A stretch of DNA of 64,000 bases from Planotetraspora sp. A-T 1434 (lineage in GTDB: Bacteria > Actinomycetota > Actinomycetes > Streptosporangiales > Streptosporangiaceae), in contig NZ_JAOEGB010000029.1 of NCBI RefSeq assembly GCF_025420585.1, forward strand, positions 1 to 64,000, given 5' to 3'. The notes under the pieces are model-generated. The model made no database searches and was not told where the DNA came from. It saw only the letters and a list, made by a program, of their open reading frames with translations. The stretch's first letter is position 1. Every line of letters starts with the position of its first letter. This document shows, piece by piece, positions 18,293-27,691 of this stretch. Both the position numbers and the translations under genes were made by a program.

Positions 18293-19107
18293 CGCTCGCC
18301 CACCTGCTGGTCAACCTGGTGGTCTCGGTGGCCGCCGTGGCCCTCACGATGCTGGCGACCATGGCGTACGCGCTGCGCACCGGCGTCCAGAGCGTGATCG
18401 ACACCGTGTGGGGGCTGGGCTTCGTCGGCGTCGCGATCGTGAGCTTCGTGACCTCCCATGTGCTTGCTGAGGGGGTTCTCGGCGACGGCCTGGACGCCCG
18501 TCGCGTCATCGTGCTCGCGCTCACCGCGATCTGGGGCGTACGGCTCGGCGTCTACATCCACCGCAGGAACCACGGCAAGGGCGAGGACCCCCGCTATGCC
18601 GCGCTGATGCGGAAGAACACCGGCCCGGTCGTGCCGTACGTCATCCGCAAGATCTACTGGCCGCAGGGCGCGCTGATGTGGGTGGTGTCGCTGCCGGTGC
18701 AGGTTGCGATGTACGAGACCGCCCCGCTCGGGATCGTCACCTGGATCGGCGTCGCCGTGTGGGTCTTCGGGTTCACCTTCGAGTCGGTCGGCGACCTGCA
18801 GCTCTCCCGGTTCAAGGCCGACCCGGCCAACGCCGGCAAGGTGATGGACCGCGGCCTGTGGGCCTGGACCCGGCATCCCAACTACTTCGGCGACGCGACC
18901 GTCTGGTGGGGCCTGTTCCTGCTCGCGTGCTCGCACTGGGCGGGCGTCCTCACGGTCGTCTCCCCGATCGTCATGACCCATCTCCTGGTCAACTGGAGCG
19001 GGAAGGCGCTGCTGGAGCGCCGCATGGCCCGCTCGCGCGGCCCGGAGTACGCCGACTACCTGGCGAGGACGAGCGGATTCCTCCCCCGCCCGCCTCGCCG
19101 CGTCTGA
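18289..19107 (+). CDS. DUF1295 / steroid 5-alpha-reductase-like membrane protein
   Basis: A 272-residue integral membrane protein with about seven hydrophobic segments and the family motif WTRHPNYFGDATVWWGLFL near residue 198, the likely NADPH-binding region. It starts in an ATGA overlap with the SDR gene and ends the rightward catabolic operon. Relatives reduce enone double bonds in steroids or are uncharacterised. In this context it may saturate a double bond of an isoprenoid or sterol intermediate; that role is inferred. Confidence 0.85.
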   Translation: MTLAHLLVNLVVSVAAVALTMLATMAYALRTGVQSVIDTVWGLGFVGVAIVSFVTSHVLAEGVLGDGLDARRVIVLALTAIWGVRLGVYIHRRNHGKGEDPRYAALMRKNTGPVVPYVIRKIYWPQGALMWVVSLPVQVAMYETAPLGIVTWIGVAVWVFGFTFESVGDLQLSRFKADPANAGKVMDRGLWAWTRHPNYFGDATVWWGLFLLACSHWAGVLTVVSPIVMTHLLVNWSGKALLERRMARSRGPEYADYLARTSGFLPRPPRRV

Positions 19108-19117
19108 CGTTCGGTTC

Positions 19118-20266
19118 TCAGCGCTCCAGCAGCGTGAACAGCCGCTCCCACTGGTCGACGACCGTGTGGGGCGCGAACCTGGTGACCGACGCCCGGGCCG
19201 CCGCGCCGAAGCTCCGGCGCAGCCCGGCGTCGTTCATCAGCCGCTCCAGTGAGGCGGCGAACTTCACCGTGTTCCCCGGGTGGACGATGAGCCCGTCCAC
19301 GTCGTGGGTGATCAGCTCCCGGACGCCGGGCGCGCAGTCGAAGGCCACGGTCGGCAGGCCGTACGCCATGGCCTCCAGGATCGACATCGGGAAGCCCTCC
19401 TCGCGGGAGGAGAGCGCGAAGATCGACCCGCCGGTCAGGGCGGTCTCCAGGTCGTCGGTCGGCCCGGGGAACTCCACGCTGCCGGTCAGGCCGAGCTCGC
19501 CGGCGAGCGCCCGGATCTCGGCCTCGTCGGGGCCTGAGCCGTAGAGCCGGAGCCGCCAGCCGGGATGCCGGGGAGCCACCTTGGCCCAGGCCTCCAGCAG
19601 CAGGTCCTGGCCCTTCTCGAACGACATCCGGCCGAGCCGCACCACGACCTGCTCGTCCAGCGACGAGATCCGCTCCGGATGGACGTGCAGGGGGTTCGGC
19701 ATGGCCCCGGCGGCGGACATCCCGGCGGCCGCCCAGGCGTCGGCGTCCTCCTGCGTGAGCACAAGGAAGCTGTCCACGCCGGAGAAGTAGGTCTTCACCC
19801 GCTCGTAGCGGCTGGACGAGCGGGTCGCGGCGTACGACTCGTGGCTCATGCCGATGACGGTCATTCCCCGCGTGTCGGCCAGCGCCACCCACTCCATCGC
19901 CCACACCTGGGCGGCGATGACGACGGAGCCCGGCCCGCCGGTCCGGAAAATCTCCGACAGGCGGGCGGCGGCCCGTCTCATCCCGGCCCGCCTGCGCGCC
20001 ATGCGCACCTGGGCGGGCACGTTGAGCCGGTCGAGGGCGCCGCGCGGCTGCCACTTGGCCGCTGGGCGGCGCTCGTACAGGACCGTGGTCGCGTAGGGCA
20101 GGTCGCTGCCGTAGTCGTGGGCCCGCTCGGCGTGTGTGATGCCGATCAGGTGGACGCGGTGGCCCCGCTCGGCGAACAGCCGCCCGATGTGGTGCACCCA
20201 GCGCTGGAGCCCGCCGAGCTCCTCGAAGTTGTTGCAGACGATGAAGACGTCCCGGTGCTCAGCCAC
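19118..20266 (-). CDS. family 4 glycosyltransferase
   Basis: A 382-residue GT-B enzyme. The N-terminal part contains the acceptor-side motif NNFEELGGLQRWVHHIG. The C-terminal part has the donor-binding VVRLGRMSFEKGQDLLLEAW and the E-x7-E motif in REEGFPMSILEAMAYGLP. Its start overlaps the end of the upstream polyol-phosphate transferase gene by 8 bp, so the two are cotranscribed. It probably glycosylates the wall or capsule polymer made by that enzyme. It converges on the DUF1295 gene with only 10 bp between them. Confidence 0.88.
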   Translation of the reverse strand: MAEHRDVFIVCNNFEELGGLQRWVHHIGRLFAERGHRVHLIGITHAERAHDYGSDLPYATTVLYERRPAAKWQPRGALDRLNVPAQVRMARRRAGMRRAAARLSEIFRTGGPGSVVIAAQVWAMEWVALADTRGMTVIGMSHESYAATRSSSRYERVKTYFSGVDSFLVLTQEDADAWAAAGMSAAGAMPNPLHVHPERISSLDEQVVVRLGRMSFEKGQDLLLEAWAKVAPRHPGWRLRLYGSGPDEAEIRALAGELGLTGSVEFPGPTDDLETALTGGSIFALSSREEGFPMSILEAMAYGLPTVAFDCAPGVRELITHDVDGLIVHPGNTVKFAASLERLMNDAGLRRSFGAAARASVTRFAPHTVVDQWERLFTLLER

Positions 20267-23102
20267 GGCGGCCTCCGGGGAAGAACCGGTCGACGATGGT
20301 CTTCGCGGCGGTCCCGGTGTCGTACTCGCCGAAGCGCTCGACGAAGCGGCGCCGCAGCTCCACGTCCTTCTCCCTCGTGGTGTCCCGCAGTGTGGCGAAC
20401 AGCTCGTGCTCCTCGGTGACGATCGGTCCGGGGGCGTGCTCGGCGAGGTCGAAGTAGGCGCCCCGGTCCTGGTTCACGTACGTGTCGGCGTCCGGCGTGT
20501 AGAAGACGATCGGGCGGTCGAGCAGCGCGTAGTCGAACATCAGCGACGAATAGTCGGTGACGAGGACGTCGGAGAGCAGCAGCAGCTGGCTGACGTCGTG
20601 GACGTCGCCCACGTCGACCACCGCGTGGCTCACCCCCGGCGGCACCACGACCGTGCTCAGGTAGTGCGCCCGGATCAGCAGGACGTGGGTGCGGCCCAGC
20701 TCCCTGACGAACCGCTCCAGCTCGAAGGGGATCTCGAACCGCTTGACGGGCCTGCCCTTCTCGTCGGCCCGGAAGGTCGGGGCGTACAGCACCACCGTGC
20801 GGTCGTCGCCGAGGCCGAGCCTGCGCCGCAGCGCGGCGAGCTGCTTGGGGTCGCCGCCCGTGACGAGCGGGTCGTTGCGCGGGTAGCCGGTCTCCAGCAG
20901 GTCGGCGGTCACGCCGAGGCCCTTCACCAGCGTCCGCCGGTCGTGCTCGGAGCGGATGACGAAGTGGTCGAACCGGCCCACCATCTGGCGCATCCGGTCG
21001 TGCCTCGCCCGGGTGGCGGCCTTGACCTGCGGCTCGTCGAAGCCCATCTGCTTGAACGCCGAGCCGTGCCAGGTCTGGATGTAGGTCGTCCCGGACGGCT
21101 TGATCAGCCCGGCGGGGAAGCCCTGGTTGTCCACCCAGTACTCCGCCCGGGCCAGCGCGCGGTAGTACGCCCAGGACCCGCGCTTGACGAGCTCCGCCTT
21201 CTTCGGGAAGCCCTTGGGGCTGCTCTTGTACGACCAGATCACCTTGTGGCCGCCGCCCCGGCGGGCCAGCTCCTCGTAGATGTACTTGGGGTTGTCGGAG
21301 TACTGCGCGCCGAGGTGGCTCTCGAAAACCACGGTCCCCTTCCGGACCGGCAGCCGCCGTAGCACGGAGTTGTAGACGGCGATCTTGGTCTTGCGGCTCT
21401 TCAGCCCCGTGAGGAGGTCGCGTTCCTTCCGGCTGAGCGTCCCCCACACCCGGGCTCCGGCGCCGTTGGTGGCGGCCTTGCGGAGCAGGGGCAGCGTCAC
21501 CCGGCCGGGCCAGCCCGTGGCCACCGTGCGGAGTGCCAGCTCTCCGGACTCGGGGACGTAGAACTCCATGTGGTCCCCGGCGAGGCGGGTCAGGCGGGGC
21601 CGTACGGCGATGGCGGCCTGCTCGTAGTCGACCACATCCGACGTCAGGCGGACCGTGATGTTCTGCCCCTCGGCGCTGAGCACGAGCCACAGCCCGAAGG
21701 TCTGGTCGAGGAGGCCGATGGGGCGGATCGTCCGTTCCCCCGGGAAGGTGGCCTCCCAGTGGATGCGCCTGCCGTCCGTGCCGACCCGCGCCTGGACCCT
21801 GAACGCGCGGCCCTTGCGCTGGCGGTCGCGGAACTCCAGCGTGCCGGTCAGGTCCTTGGAGCCGATCCGGCCGAGCGGGTTGACGGCGTCCCCGGCCACA
21901 TGGAGGTCGGAGCCCCGGCGGGACACCTCGGTGACCCGGCCGCCGAGCTTGAACGTGTTGAACGGCGCGGAATGGACGCCGAGGTCGGTCACGTCGAGGA
22001 TGCGGCGCTCGCGCTCGCCGTCGAGGTGCCGGTCGCACCAGTAGACCCGGCCGTCCCGCTCCACCAGGTCGGTCGACAGCGTCGGCCGCACGCCCTTCTT
22101 CGGCAGGTAGTCGGCCGCCGCGAGCGCGGCGTCGTAGTCGCCGTGCAGGACCATCAGCCCGCCGATCGCCGGGAGCGGCTTGCACTCGTCGAAAGCCTCC
22201 TCCCCCAGCTCGGCGAGGTACGCGCGGGCCAGGTCGAGGAACTCCCGGCGGTAATCGGCGTCGCGGCTGCGCAGCTCGCGGAGGTAGAGGACCAGGTCGT
22301 GGTTGAGGAACTTGGCGTCCTTGCGGCGCTTCAGCTCGACCGCGTCGTGCTTGCGGAACACCTCGTCGATGGCCCGGTGGATCGTCAGCCGGTCGGCGAA
22401 GCCGCGCAGCTCGTTGCGCCGGTTCGTGATGGACAGGTTGGGCCCCCGCTGGACCACGAACCAGTTGTAGACCCGGTGCGGGATGATGGCGATCCGCCTG
22501 GCCGACACGTACGCCTGGGCGCTGAACAGCAGGTCCTCGTAGTGCAGGCCCTCGACGAAGCTGAGGTTCGCCCGCTCGAGGAAGTCGCGGCGGTAGCACT
22601 TGTTGGTGCTCAGCGTGTCGTACAGGAGGGTGGGGTTCTCCAGGACGTCGTCGAGCACCGCGCGGCGCCGGTAGAGGCTCGGATACCAGCTCCGCTCGTC
22701 GCCGGTGTCGCTGTAGACGCGCACGCACCGGCCGGAGACCAGGTCCGCGCCGGTCTCCTCGGCCGCGGCCACCATGTTGCGGCAGGCGTGCCGGTCGAGT
22801 GTGTCGTCGCTGTCCAGGAACATCACGTAGGAGCCGCGGGCGTGCCCGATGCCGACGTTGCGCGGCCGCCCGCACCCTCCGGAGTTCTCCGGCAGCCGGA
22901 TCGCCCTGACACGGTCCGGATGGGCCCGAGCGAAACCCTCGGCGACCTGCGCCGAGGAGTCCGTGCTGGCGTCGTCGACGATCACGACCTCGACGCCGCG
23001 GAGGGACTGCTCGAGCACCGAACGGACCGCGTTCGGCAGGCGCTCGGCGTCGTTGTAGACGATGACCACGACGGTCACGTCCGGCGACGACAACAAAGGC
23101 AT
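20259..23102 (-). CDS. GT2 glycosyltransferase fused to TagF-like glycerophosphotransferase
   Basis: A 947-residue two-domain protein. Residues 1-~260 are a GT-A family 2 transferase (VTVVVIVYNDAERLPNAV, DXD-type FLDSDDTLDR). A beta-rich linker spans ~330-560. Residues ~580-940 match the CDP-glycerol:polyglycerophosphate glycerophosphotransferase family, with TWHGSAFKQMG and VTDYSSLMFDYALLDRP. Such fusions make teichoic-acid-like or capsular polyol-phosphate polymers at the cytoplasmic face of the membrane. No membrane segment is visible. The nearby glycerol genes could supply glycerol 3-phosphate, but a direct link is inference. Confidence 0.88.
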   Translation of the reverse strand: MPLLSSPDVTVVVIVYNDAERLPNAVRSVLEQSLRGVEVVIVDDASTDSSAQVAEGFARAHPDRVRAIRLPENSGGCGRPRNVGIGHARGSYVMFLDSDDTLDRHACRNMVAAAEETGADLVSGRCVRVYSDTGDERSWYPSLYRRRAVLDDVLENPTLLYDTLSTNKCYRRDFLERANLSFVEGLHYEDLLFSAQAYVSARRIAIIPHRVYNWFVVQRGPNLSITNRRNELRGFADRLTIHRAIDEVFRKHDAVELKRRKDAKFLNHDLVLYLRELRSRDADYRREFLDLARAYLAELGEEAFDECKPLPAIGGLMVLHGDYDAALAAADYLPKKGVRPTLSTDLVERDGRVYWCDRHLDGERERRILDVTDLGVHSAPFNTFKLGGRVTEVSRRGSDLHVAGDAVNPLGRIGSKDLTGTLEFRDRQRKGRAFRVQARVGTDGRRIHWEATFPGERTIRPIGLLDQTFGLWLVLSAEGQNITVRLTSDVVDYEQAAIAVRPRLTRLAGDHMEFYVPESGELALRTVATGWPGRVTLPLLRKAATNGAGARVWGTLSRKERDLLTGLKSRKTKIAVYNSVLRRLPVRKGTVVFESHLGAQYSDNPKYIYEELARRGGGHKVIWSYKSSPKGFPKKAELVKRGSWAYYRALARAEYWVDNQGFPAGLIKPSGTTYIQTWHGSAFKQMGFDEPQVKAATRARHDRMRQMVGRFDHFVIRSEHDRRTLVKGLGVTADLLETGYPRNDPLVTGGDPKQLAALRRRLGLGDDRTVVLYAPTFRADEKGRPVKRFEIPFELERFVRELGRTHVLLIRAHYLSTVVVPPGVSHAVVDVGDVHDVSQLLLLSDVLVTDYSSLMFDYALLDRPIVFYTPDADTYVNQDRGAYFDLAEHAPGPIVTEEHELFATLRDTTREKDVELRRRFVERFGEYDTGTAAKTIVDRFFPGGRRG

Positions 23103-23119
23103 TCACCACCCAATCGAGA

Positions 23120-23136
23120 ACTACTATTCGAGTAGT
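23120..23136. promoter_or_regulatory. palindrome upstream of the TagF-like gene
   Basis: ACTACT-ATTCG-AGTAGT forms 6-bp inverted arms 18 bp before the start codon of the TagF-like gene, in an AT-richer 150-bp gap. It may be a protein-binding site or a leader hairpin. No regulator gene is adjacent. Confidence 0.4.
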
Positions 23137-23254
23137 AGACGGGTGGATCGTACTGCCCTGCGGGTTAAAGGAGCGTTAGCCCGAAAGCCGGTTGGAATTC
23201 CCCGCAGCTCCACTTACGCCCCTTATAACCCTAGCGGGTTTCCGCGGGCCTCTC

Positions 23255-24970
23255 CTACAAATGGCTGTGCTGCGCGCCTTGCCGTACGGCGTTGGCGGCG
23301 GCGTCGTCCCACTCCCGCTGCGCGGCCAGGTCGGCCTCGACGAACTCCCGGTACCGGCCGATCTCGCGGCTCACCGTCTCGGCGTCCCAGCCGAGGACCG
23401 GCGCGACGAGTTCGGCGATCACCGGCGCGGCCGCCAGCCCGTGGTCGCGTTCCTCGATGAAGACGCGGGTGCGGCGGACCATGACGTCCTCCAGGTGCAG
23501 CGCGCCTTCGTCCGAGGCCGCGTAGACCGCCTCCGCCTTGAGGTAGCCGTCCGCGCCGGGGATCGGCTCGGCGAGGGCGGGCGTGGCCTCGATGAGCTCC
23601 AGCAGGTCCTCGACGCGGGAGCCGTACCGGTGCAGGAGGTGGTCGATCCGCCCCACGGTGAGGCCCGAGCGTTCCGCGAGCCGCCGCCGGTTGTTGCGGA
23701 GCGCCGCGAACCCGTCCGCGCCCAGGATCGGCACCCGCTCGGTGACCGACGCGGGCACGGCCTCACCCAGCCCGCTGACGGCGACGTCGACCGCGTCCTT
23801 GGCCATCACCCGGTAGGTGGTGTACTTGCCGCCCGCGACGATCACCAGGCCGGGGACCGGCCGGATGACGGCGTGCTCGCGCGACAGCTTGACGGTCTCC
23901 TCCCCCGTGTGGCCCAGCAGGGGGCGCAGCCCGACATAGACGCCCTCGATGTCGTCGCGGGTCAGCGGCGTGTTAAGCACCGCGTTGACGTGGTCGAGGA
24001 TGTAGTCGATGTCCGCGTGGGTCGCGGAGGGCTCGGCCTTGTCTAGATCCCAGGGGGTGTCGGTGGTGCCGACGATCCAGTGCGGCCCCCACGGGATGAC
24101 GAACAGCACGCTCTTCTCGGTGCGCAGGATCAGGCCGGTGTCGAGCCTGATCCGGTCGCGCGGCACCACGACGTGCACGCCCTTGGACGCCTGGACGGAG
24201 ACCGAGCCGCCGGACGCCGGTTTGGCCGGCCCCGCCAGCCGCTGGCTCTCGTCGGTCCAGACGCCGGTGGCGTTGATCACCTGCCGGGCCTTCACCTCCA
24301 TCTCGGCGCCGGTCTCCAGGTCCCGCACGAGGGCCCCGGTCACCCGCTCGCCCTCCCGCAGGAAGTCGATCACGGGTGTCCGGGTCGTGACACAGGCGCC
24401 GTACTGCGCGGCCGTACGGGCGACCATCATGGTGAACCGGGCGTCGTCGACCTGCGCGTCGTAGTACTGGATGGACCCGACGAGGGCGTCCTTGCGGAGG
24501 CCGGGGGCCTTCTGCAGGGTGCGCCGCAGGCTGAGCTGCCGGTGGCGGGGCAGCTTCCACGAGCCGCCGAGCGTGTCGTACAGCAGGATGCCCGCGCCGA
24601 CGTAGCCCCGCTCCCAGACCCGGTGGCGCAGCGGGTAGAGGAACGGGACGGGACGGACCAGGTGGGGGGCCAGCCGGTTGACCAGCAGGCCGCGCTCCTT
24701 GAGCGCCTCCCGCACCAGCCGGAAGTCGAGCTGCTCCAGGTAGCGCAGCCCGCCGTGTATGAGCTTGCTGGAACGGCTGGAGGTCCCGGCCGCGAGGTCG
24801 CGGGCCTCCACCAGCGCGACCGACAGGCCGCGCGAGACCGCGTCCAGCGCCGCCCCGGCCCCGACCACGCCGCCGCCGACGACGAGCACATCGAACTCGC
24901 GCTCGGCCAGCTTCCGCAGCGCGGCCGCCCGATATTGCGGTCCCAAGGATGGTCCCAAAGATGCAGACAT
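23255..24970 (-). CDS. glpD: aerobic glycerol-3-phosphate dehydrogenase
   Basis: A 571-residue FAD enzyme that oxidises glycerol 3-phosphate to dihydroxyacetone phosphate and passes electrons to the quinone pool at the membrane. The FAD-binding VLVVGGGVVGAGAALDA is near residue 30, followed by the family motifs TSSRSSKLIHGGLRYLEQ and INATGVWTDE, and a C-terminal helical domain starts near residue 400. It is the last gene of a glpF-glpK-glpD unit. The length is normal for the family. Confidence 0.94.
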   Translation of the reverse strand: MSASLGPSLGPQYRAAALRKLAEREFDVLVVGGGVVGAGAALDAVSRGLSVALVEARDLAAGTSSRSSKLIHGGLRYLEQLDFRLVREALKERGLLVNRLAPHLVRPVPFLYPLRHRVWERGYVGAGILLYDTLGGSWKLPRHRQLSLRRTLQKAPGLRKDALVGSIQYYDAQVDDARFTMMVARTAAQYGACVTTRTPVIDFLREGERVTGALVRDLETGAEMEVKARQVINATGVWTDESQRLAGPAKPASGGSVSVQASKGVHVVVPRDRIRLDTGLILRTEKSVLFVIPWGPHWIVGTTDTPWDLDKAEPSATHADIDYILDHVNAVLNTPLTRDDIEGVYVGLRPLLGHTGEETVKLSREHAVIRPVPGLVIVAGGKYTTYRVMAKDAVDVAVSGLGEAVPASVTERVPILGADGFAALRNNRRRLAERSGLTVGRIDHLLHRYGSRVEDLLELIEATPALAEPIPGADGYLKAEAVYAASDEGALHLEDVMVRRTRVFIEERDHGLAAAPVIAELVAPVLGWDAETVSREIGRYREFVEADLAAQREWDDAAANAVRQGAQHSHL

Positions 24971-25028
24971 CTGCTGTGCGCTCCTCAGTTGATGGGTGAG
25001 AGGCCGGCTGATGGGTTAGAGGCGGCCG

Positions 25029-26546
25029 TCACTGGACGTCGACCCAGTCGAGCGTCCGCGACACGGCCTTCTTCCAGCCGGCGTAGCCGCGCTCGCGCTG
25101 CTCCTCGGTCCACTGCGGCTCCCAGCGCCGGTCCTCCTGCCAGTTGCGCCTGAGGTCCTCGGTGGACTTCCAGAAGCCGACGGCCAGCCCGGCGGCGTAG
25201 GCCGCGCCGAGCGCGGTGGTCTCGGCGACTACCGGCTTGGACACGGGGACGCCGAGGATGTCGGCCTGGAGCTCCATGCAGAGCTCGTTGGCCGTCACGC
25301 CGCCGTCCACCCGCAGCACGTCGAGGACGACGCCCGAGTCCTGCTCCATCGCCTCGACGACGTCACGGGTCTGGTAGCAGATCGACTCCAGGGTCGCCCG
25401 CGCCAGGTGGGCGTTGGTGTTGAAGCGGGAGAGCCCGACGATCGCGCCGCGGGCGTCGGACCGCCAGTACGGCGCGAACAGCCCGGAGAACGCCGGCACG
25501 AAGTAGACACCGCCGTTGTCCTCGACCTGGCGGGCCAGCGCCTCGCTCTGGGAGGCCCCGGAGATGATGCCGAGCTGGTCGCGCAGCCACTGCACCGCCG
25601 AGCCGGTGACCGCGATCGAGCCCTCCAGCGCGTACACCGGGGCCTCGTCGCCGAACTGGTAGCAGACCGTGGTGAGCAGGCCGTGCCGCGAGCGGACCAG
25701 CTCGGTACCCGTGTTCAGCAGCAGGAAGTTGCCGGTGCCGTAGGTGTTCTTGGCCTCGCCGGGCTCGAAGCAGACCTGCCCGACCGTCGCCGCCTGCTGG
25801 TCGCCGAGGTCCCCGGCCAGCGCCACCTCCCCGCCCAGCGGGCCGTTCACCCGCGTCATGCCGTACAGGCCCGGGTTGGAGGACGGCTTGATCTCCGGGA
25901 GCATCCGCCGGGGGACGCCGAAGAACGACAGCAGCTCGTCGTCCCAGTCGAGCGTCTCCAGGTTCATCAGCATCGTGCGGCTGGCGTTGGTCGGGTCGGT
26001 GACGTGAACGCCGCCGTCGGGGCCTCCGGTGAGGTTCCACAGCAGCCACGTGTCGGTGTTCCCGAAGATGGCGTCGCCGCGCTCGGCCGCCTCCCGGACG
26101 CCGTCGACGTTCTCCAGGATCCACTGGATCTTGCCGCCGGAGAAGTAGGTGGCCGGGGGCAGGCCCGCCTTGCGCCGGATGACGTCGCCCTTGCCGTCCC
26201 GCTCCAGCGCCGAGGCGATGCGGTCGGTGCGGGTGTCCTGCCAGACGATCGCGTTGTAGTACGGCCGGCCGGTCCGGCGGTCCCAGACGACCGTCGTCTC
26301 CCGCTGGTTCGTGATGCCGAGCGCGGCGAGGTCGGGGGCGCCGAGGTTCGCGACCCGCAGGCCGGTCTCGACCACGGCGCGGGTGCGCTCCCAGATCTCG
26401 GTGGGGTTGTGCTCGACCCAGCCCGCCTGGGGCAGGATCTGCTCGTGCTCGAGCTGGTGGCGCGCCACCTCGTTGCCGCCGTGATCGAAGATCATGAAGC
26501 GGGTGCTCGTGGTGCCCTGGTCGATCGCTCCGACGAAGTCGGCCAT
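25029..26546 (-). CDS. glpK: glycerol kinase
   Basis: A 505-residue FGGY kinase that phosphorylates glycerol with ATP. The start [16 protein letters not shown] is the standard N-terminus with the ATP-binding DQGTTS. The glycerol-site residues are visible in [11 protein letters not shown] and LGDQQAA. It lies 38 bp after glpF and 58 bp before glpD in the same direction, so the three genes form one operon for uptake, phosphorylation and oxidation. A second, divergent kinase lies at 28477. Confidence 0.95.
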   Translation of the reverse strand: MADFVGAIDQGTTSTRFMIFDHGGNEVARHQLEHEQILPQAGWVEHNPTEIWERTRAVVETGLRVANLGAPDLAALGITNQRETTVVWDRRTGRPYYNAIVWQDTRTDRIASALERDGKGDVIRRKAGLPPATYFSGGKIQWILENVDGVREAAERGDAIFGNTDTWLLWNLTGGPDGGVHVTDPTNASRTMLMNLETLDWDDELLSFFGVPRRMLPEIKPSSNPGLYGMTRVNGPLGGEVALAGDLGDQQAATVGQVCFEPGEAKNTYGTGNFLLLNTGTELVRSRHGLLTTVCYQFGDEAPVYALEGSIAVTGSAVQWLRDQLGIISGASQSEALARQVEDNGGVYFVPAFSGLFAPYWRSDARGAIVGLSRFNTNAHLARATLESICYQTRDVVEAMEQDSGVVLDVLRVDGGVTANELCMELQADILGVPVSKPVVAETTALGAAYAAGLAVGFWKSTEDLRRNWQEDRRWEPQWTEEQRERGYAGWKKAVSRTLDWVDVQ

Positions 26547-26584
26547 TTCGTTGGCTCTGCCTCTCGTGTCGTGGGGTAGGTGGT

Positions 26585-27427
26585 TCAGGCGGCCTTGCCG
26601 GTCGCGGTCTCGAAAGTGGCGGGCGGAGGTGTGCGGCCGGGTTCGGGAGCCTCCTCGCGGGGCAGGAAGTGTCCGATCAGGGCCTGGTAGAGACCGGCGC
26701 CGACGACGGCTCCGATCACCGGCGCGACGATCGGCACCCAGAAGTAGAGGTTGCCGTACTGGTCCTTCCACGCGGTCTCGTATCCCGTGAGGAACGAGGC
26801 GAGCCGCGGGCCGAAGTCGCGGGCGGGGTTGATCGCGTATCCGGCGTCCGTGCCCCAGGCCATGCCGATGGCCACCACGATCAGCCCCACGATGAACGGC
26901 GCGAGGTTGGCCAGCGGGGCCGAGTTGCGCAGGTCGGTGACGGCGAGGATGAGGAACAGCAGGATGGCGGTGCCGATCACCTGGTCGCGGAAGGCGCCCC
27001 ACTCGCCGACGGGCAGCGCGCCGTTGCCCGGCAGGGTCGAGAAGACCCCCTGCGTCTTGATGGTGAGCCCGGGGTCGACCTTGTTCAGGACCTCGCCGTA
27101 GTTCCAGCGCACGATCAGGGCGGCGACGAACGCGCCGGCGGTCTGCGCCAGCGTGTACGGCAGGACCTTGCGCCAGGAGAAACCCTTGAAGACCCCGAGG
27201 GCCACGGTGACGGCGGGGTTGAGGTGGGCGCCGCTGATCCGGGAGGCGGTGTAGACGCCCATGACCACGGCGAGCCCCCACGCCCAGGCGATGCTGTCGT
27301 GGTCGCCGATCCCGCCGGCGACGACCTGCGCCACCACGCCCGCTCCGAACAGGATCAGGATCAACGTCCCCGCGAACTCGGCCGCCAACTCGCCGGCCAG
27401 CCCTCCGGCTCTGAGCCGTTCAGCCAT
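26585..27427 (-). CDS. glpF: glycerol uptake facilitator (aquaglyceroporin)
   Basis: A 280-residue MIP-family channel with six membrane helices and both half-helix motifs, HLNPAVTVA and [11 protein letters not shown]. The Asp in the second motif (NPARD) is characteristic of glycerol-conducting members. It is the first gene of the leftward glycerol operon, and the promoter region contains a repeated operator-like sequence shared with the divergent IclR-family gene. The C-terminal ~25 residues are Pro/Glu-rich and probably cytosolic. Confidence 0.94.
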   Translation of the reverse strand: MAERLRAGGLAGELAAEFAGTLILILFGAGVVAQVVAGGIGDHDSIAWAWGLAVVMGVYTASRISGAHLNPAVTVALGVFKGFSWRKVLPYTLAQTAGAFVAALIVRWNYGEVLNKVDPGLTIKTQGVFSTLPGNGALPVGEWGAFRDQVIGTAILLFLILAVTDLRNSAPLANLAPFIVGLIVVAIGMAWGTDAGYAINPARDFGPRLASFLTGYETAWKDQYGNLYFWVPIVAPVIGAVVGAGLYQALIGHFLPREEAPEPGRTPPPATFETATGKAA

Positions 27428-27506
27428 GTCTTCCTCCTAACATCGTGACCGCCGGGGGGCTGCACCGGACGTTAAACGGCGCTGGTAGGAAGCGTCAACG
27501 AATGGG

Positions 27507-27523
27507 TGTCGGCATTGTCGAAC
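27507..27523. promoter_or_regulatory. glycerol-locus operator candidate, copy 1
   Basis: TGTCGGCATTGTCGAAC occurs here and again, identically, at 27647-27663, in the divergent promoter region between glpF and the IclR-family regulator. This copy lies about 80 bp upstream of the glpF start. Identity over 17 bp in a short intergenic region argues for a binding site, most simply for the adjacent regulator. Confidence 0.7.
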
Positions 27524-27646
27524 ACTGGTCAGCTTCCCGCTGGCGTATTAGGCTCCGGAGGCGTGACCCTGACACCGATGATTCACCCACGAACGCGCCG
27601 ATCTCGGTATAAACCGGTCAAAATCTCCGTAGGTTGTTCATCCGCC

Positions 27647-27663
27647 TGTCGGCATTGTCGAAC
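27647..27663. promoter_or_regulatory. glycerol-locus operator candidate, copy 2
   Basis: The second exact copy of TGTCGGCATTGTCGAAC, in the same orientation and 140 bp from copy 1. It ends 28 bp before the regulator start codon, a position suited to autoregulation. Confidence 0.7.
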
Positions 27664-27691
27664 GGCATCCGGCGACGGTACGATCCGGCAC

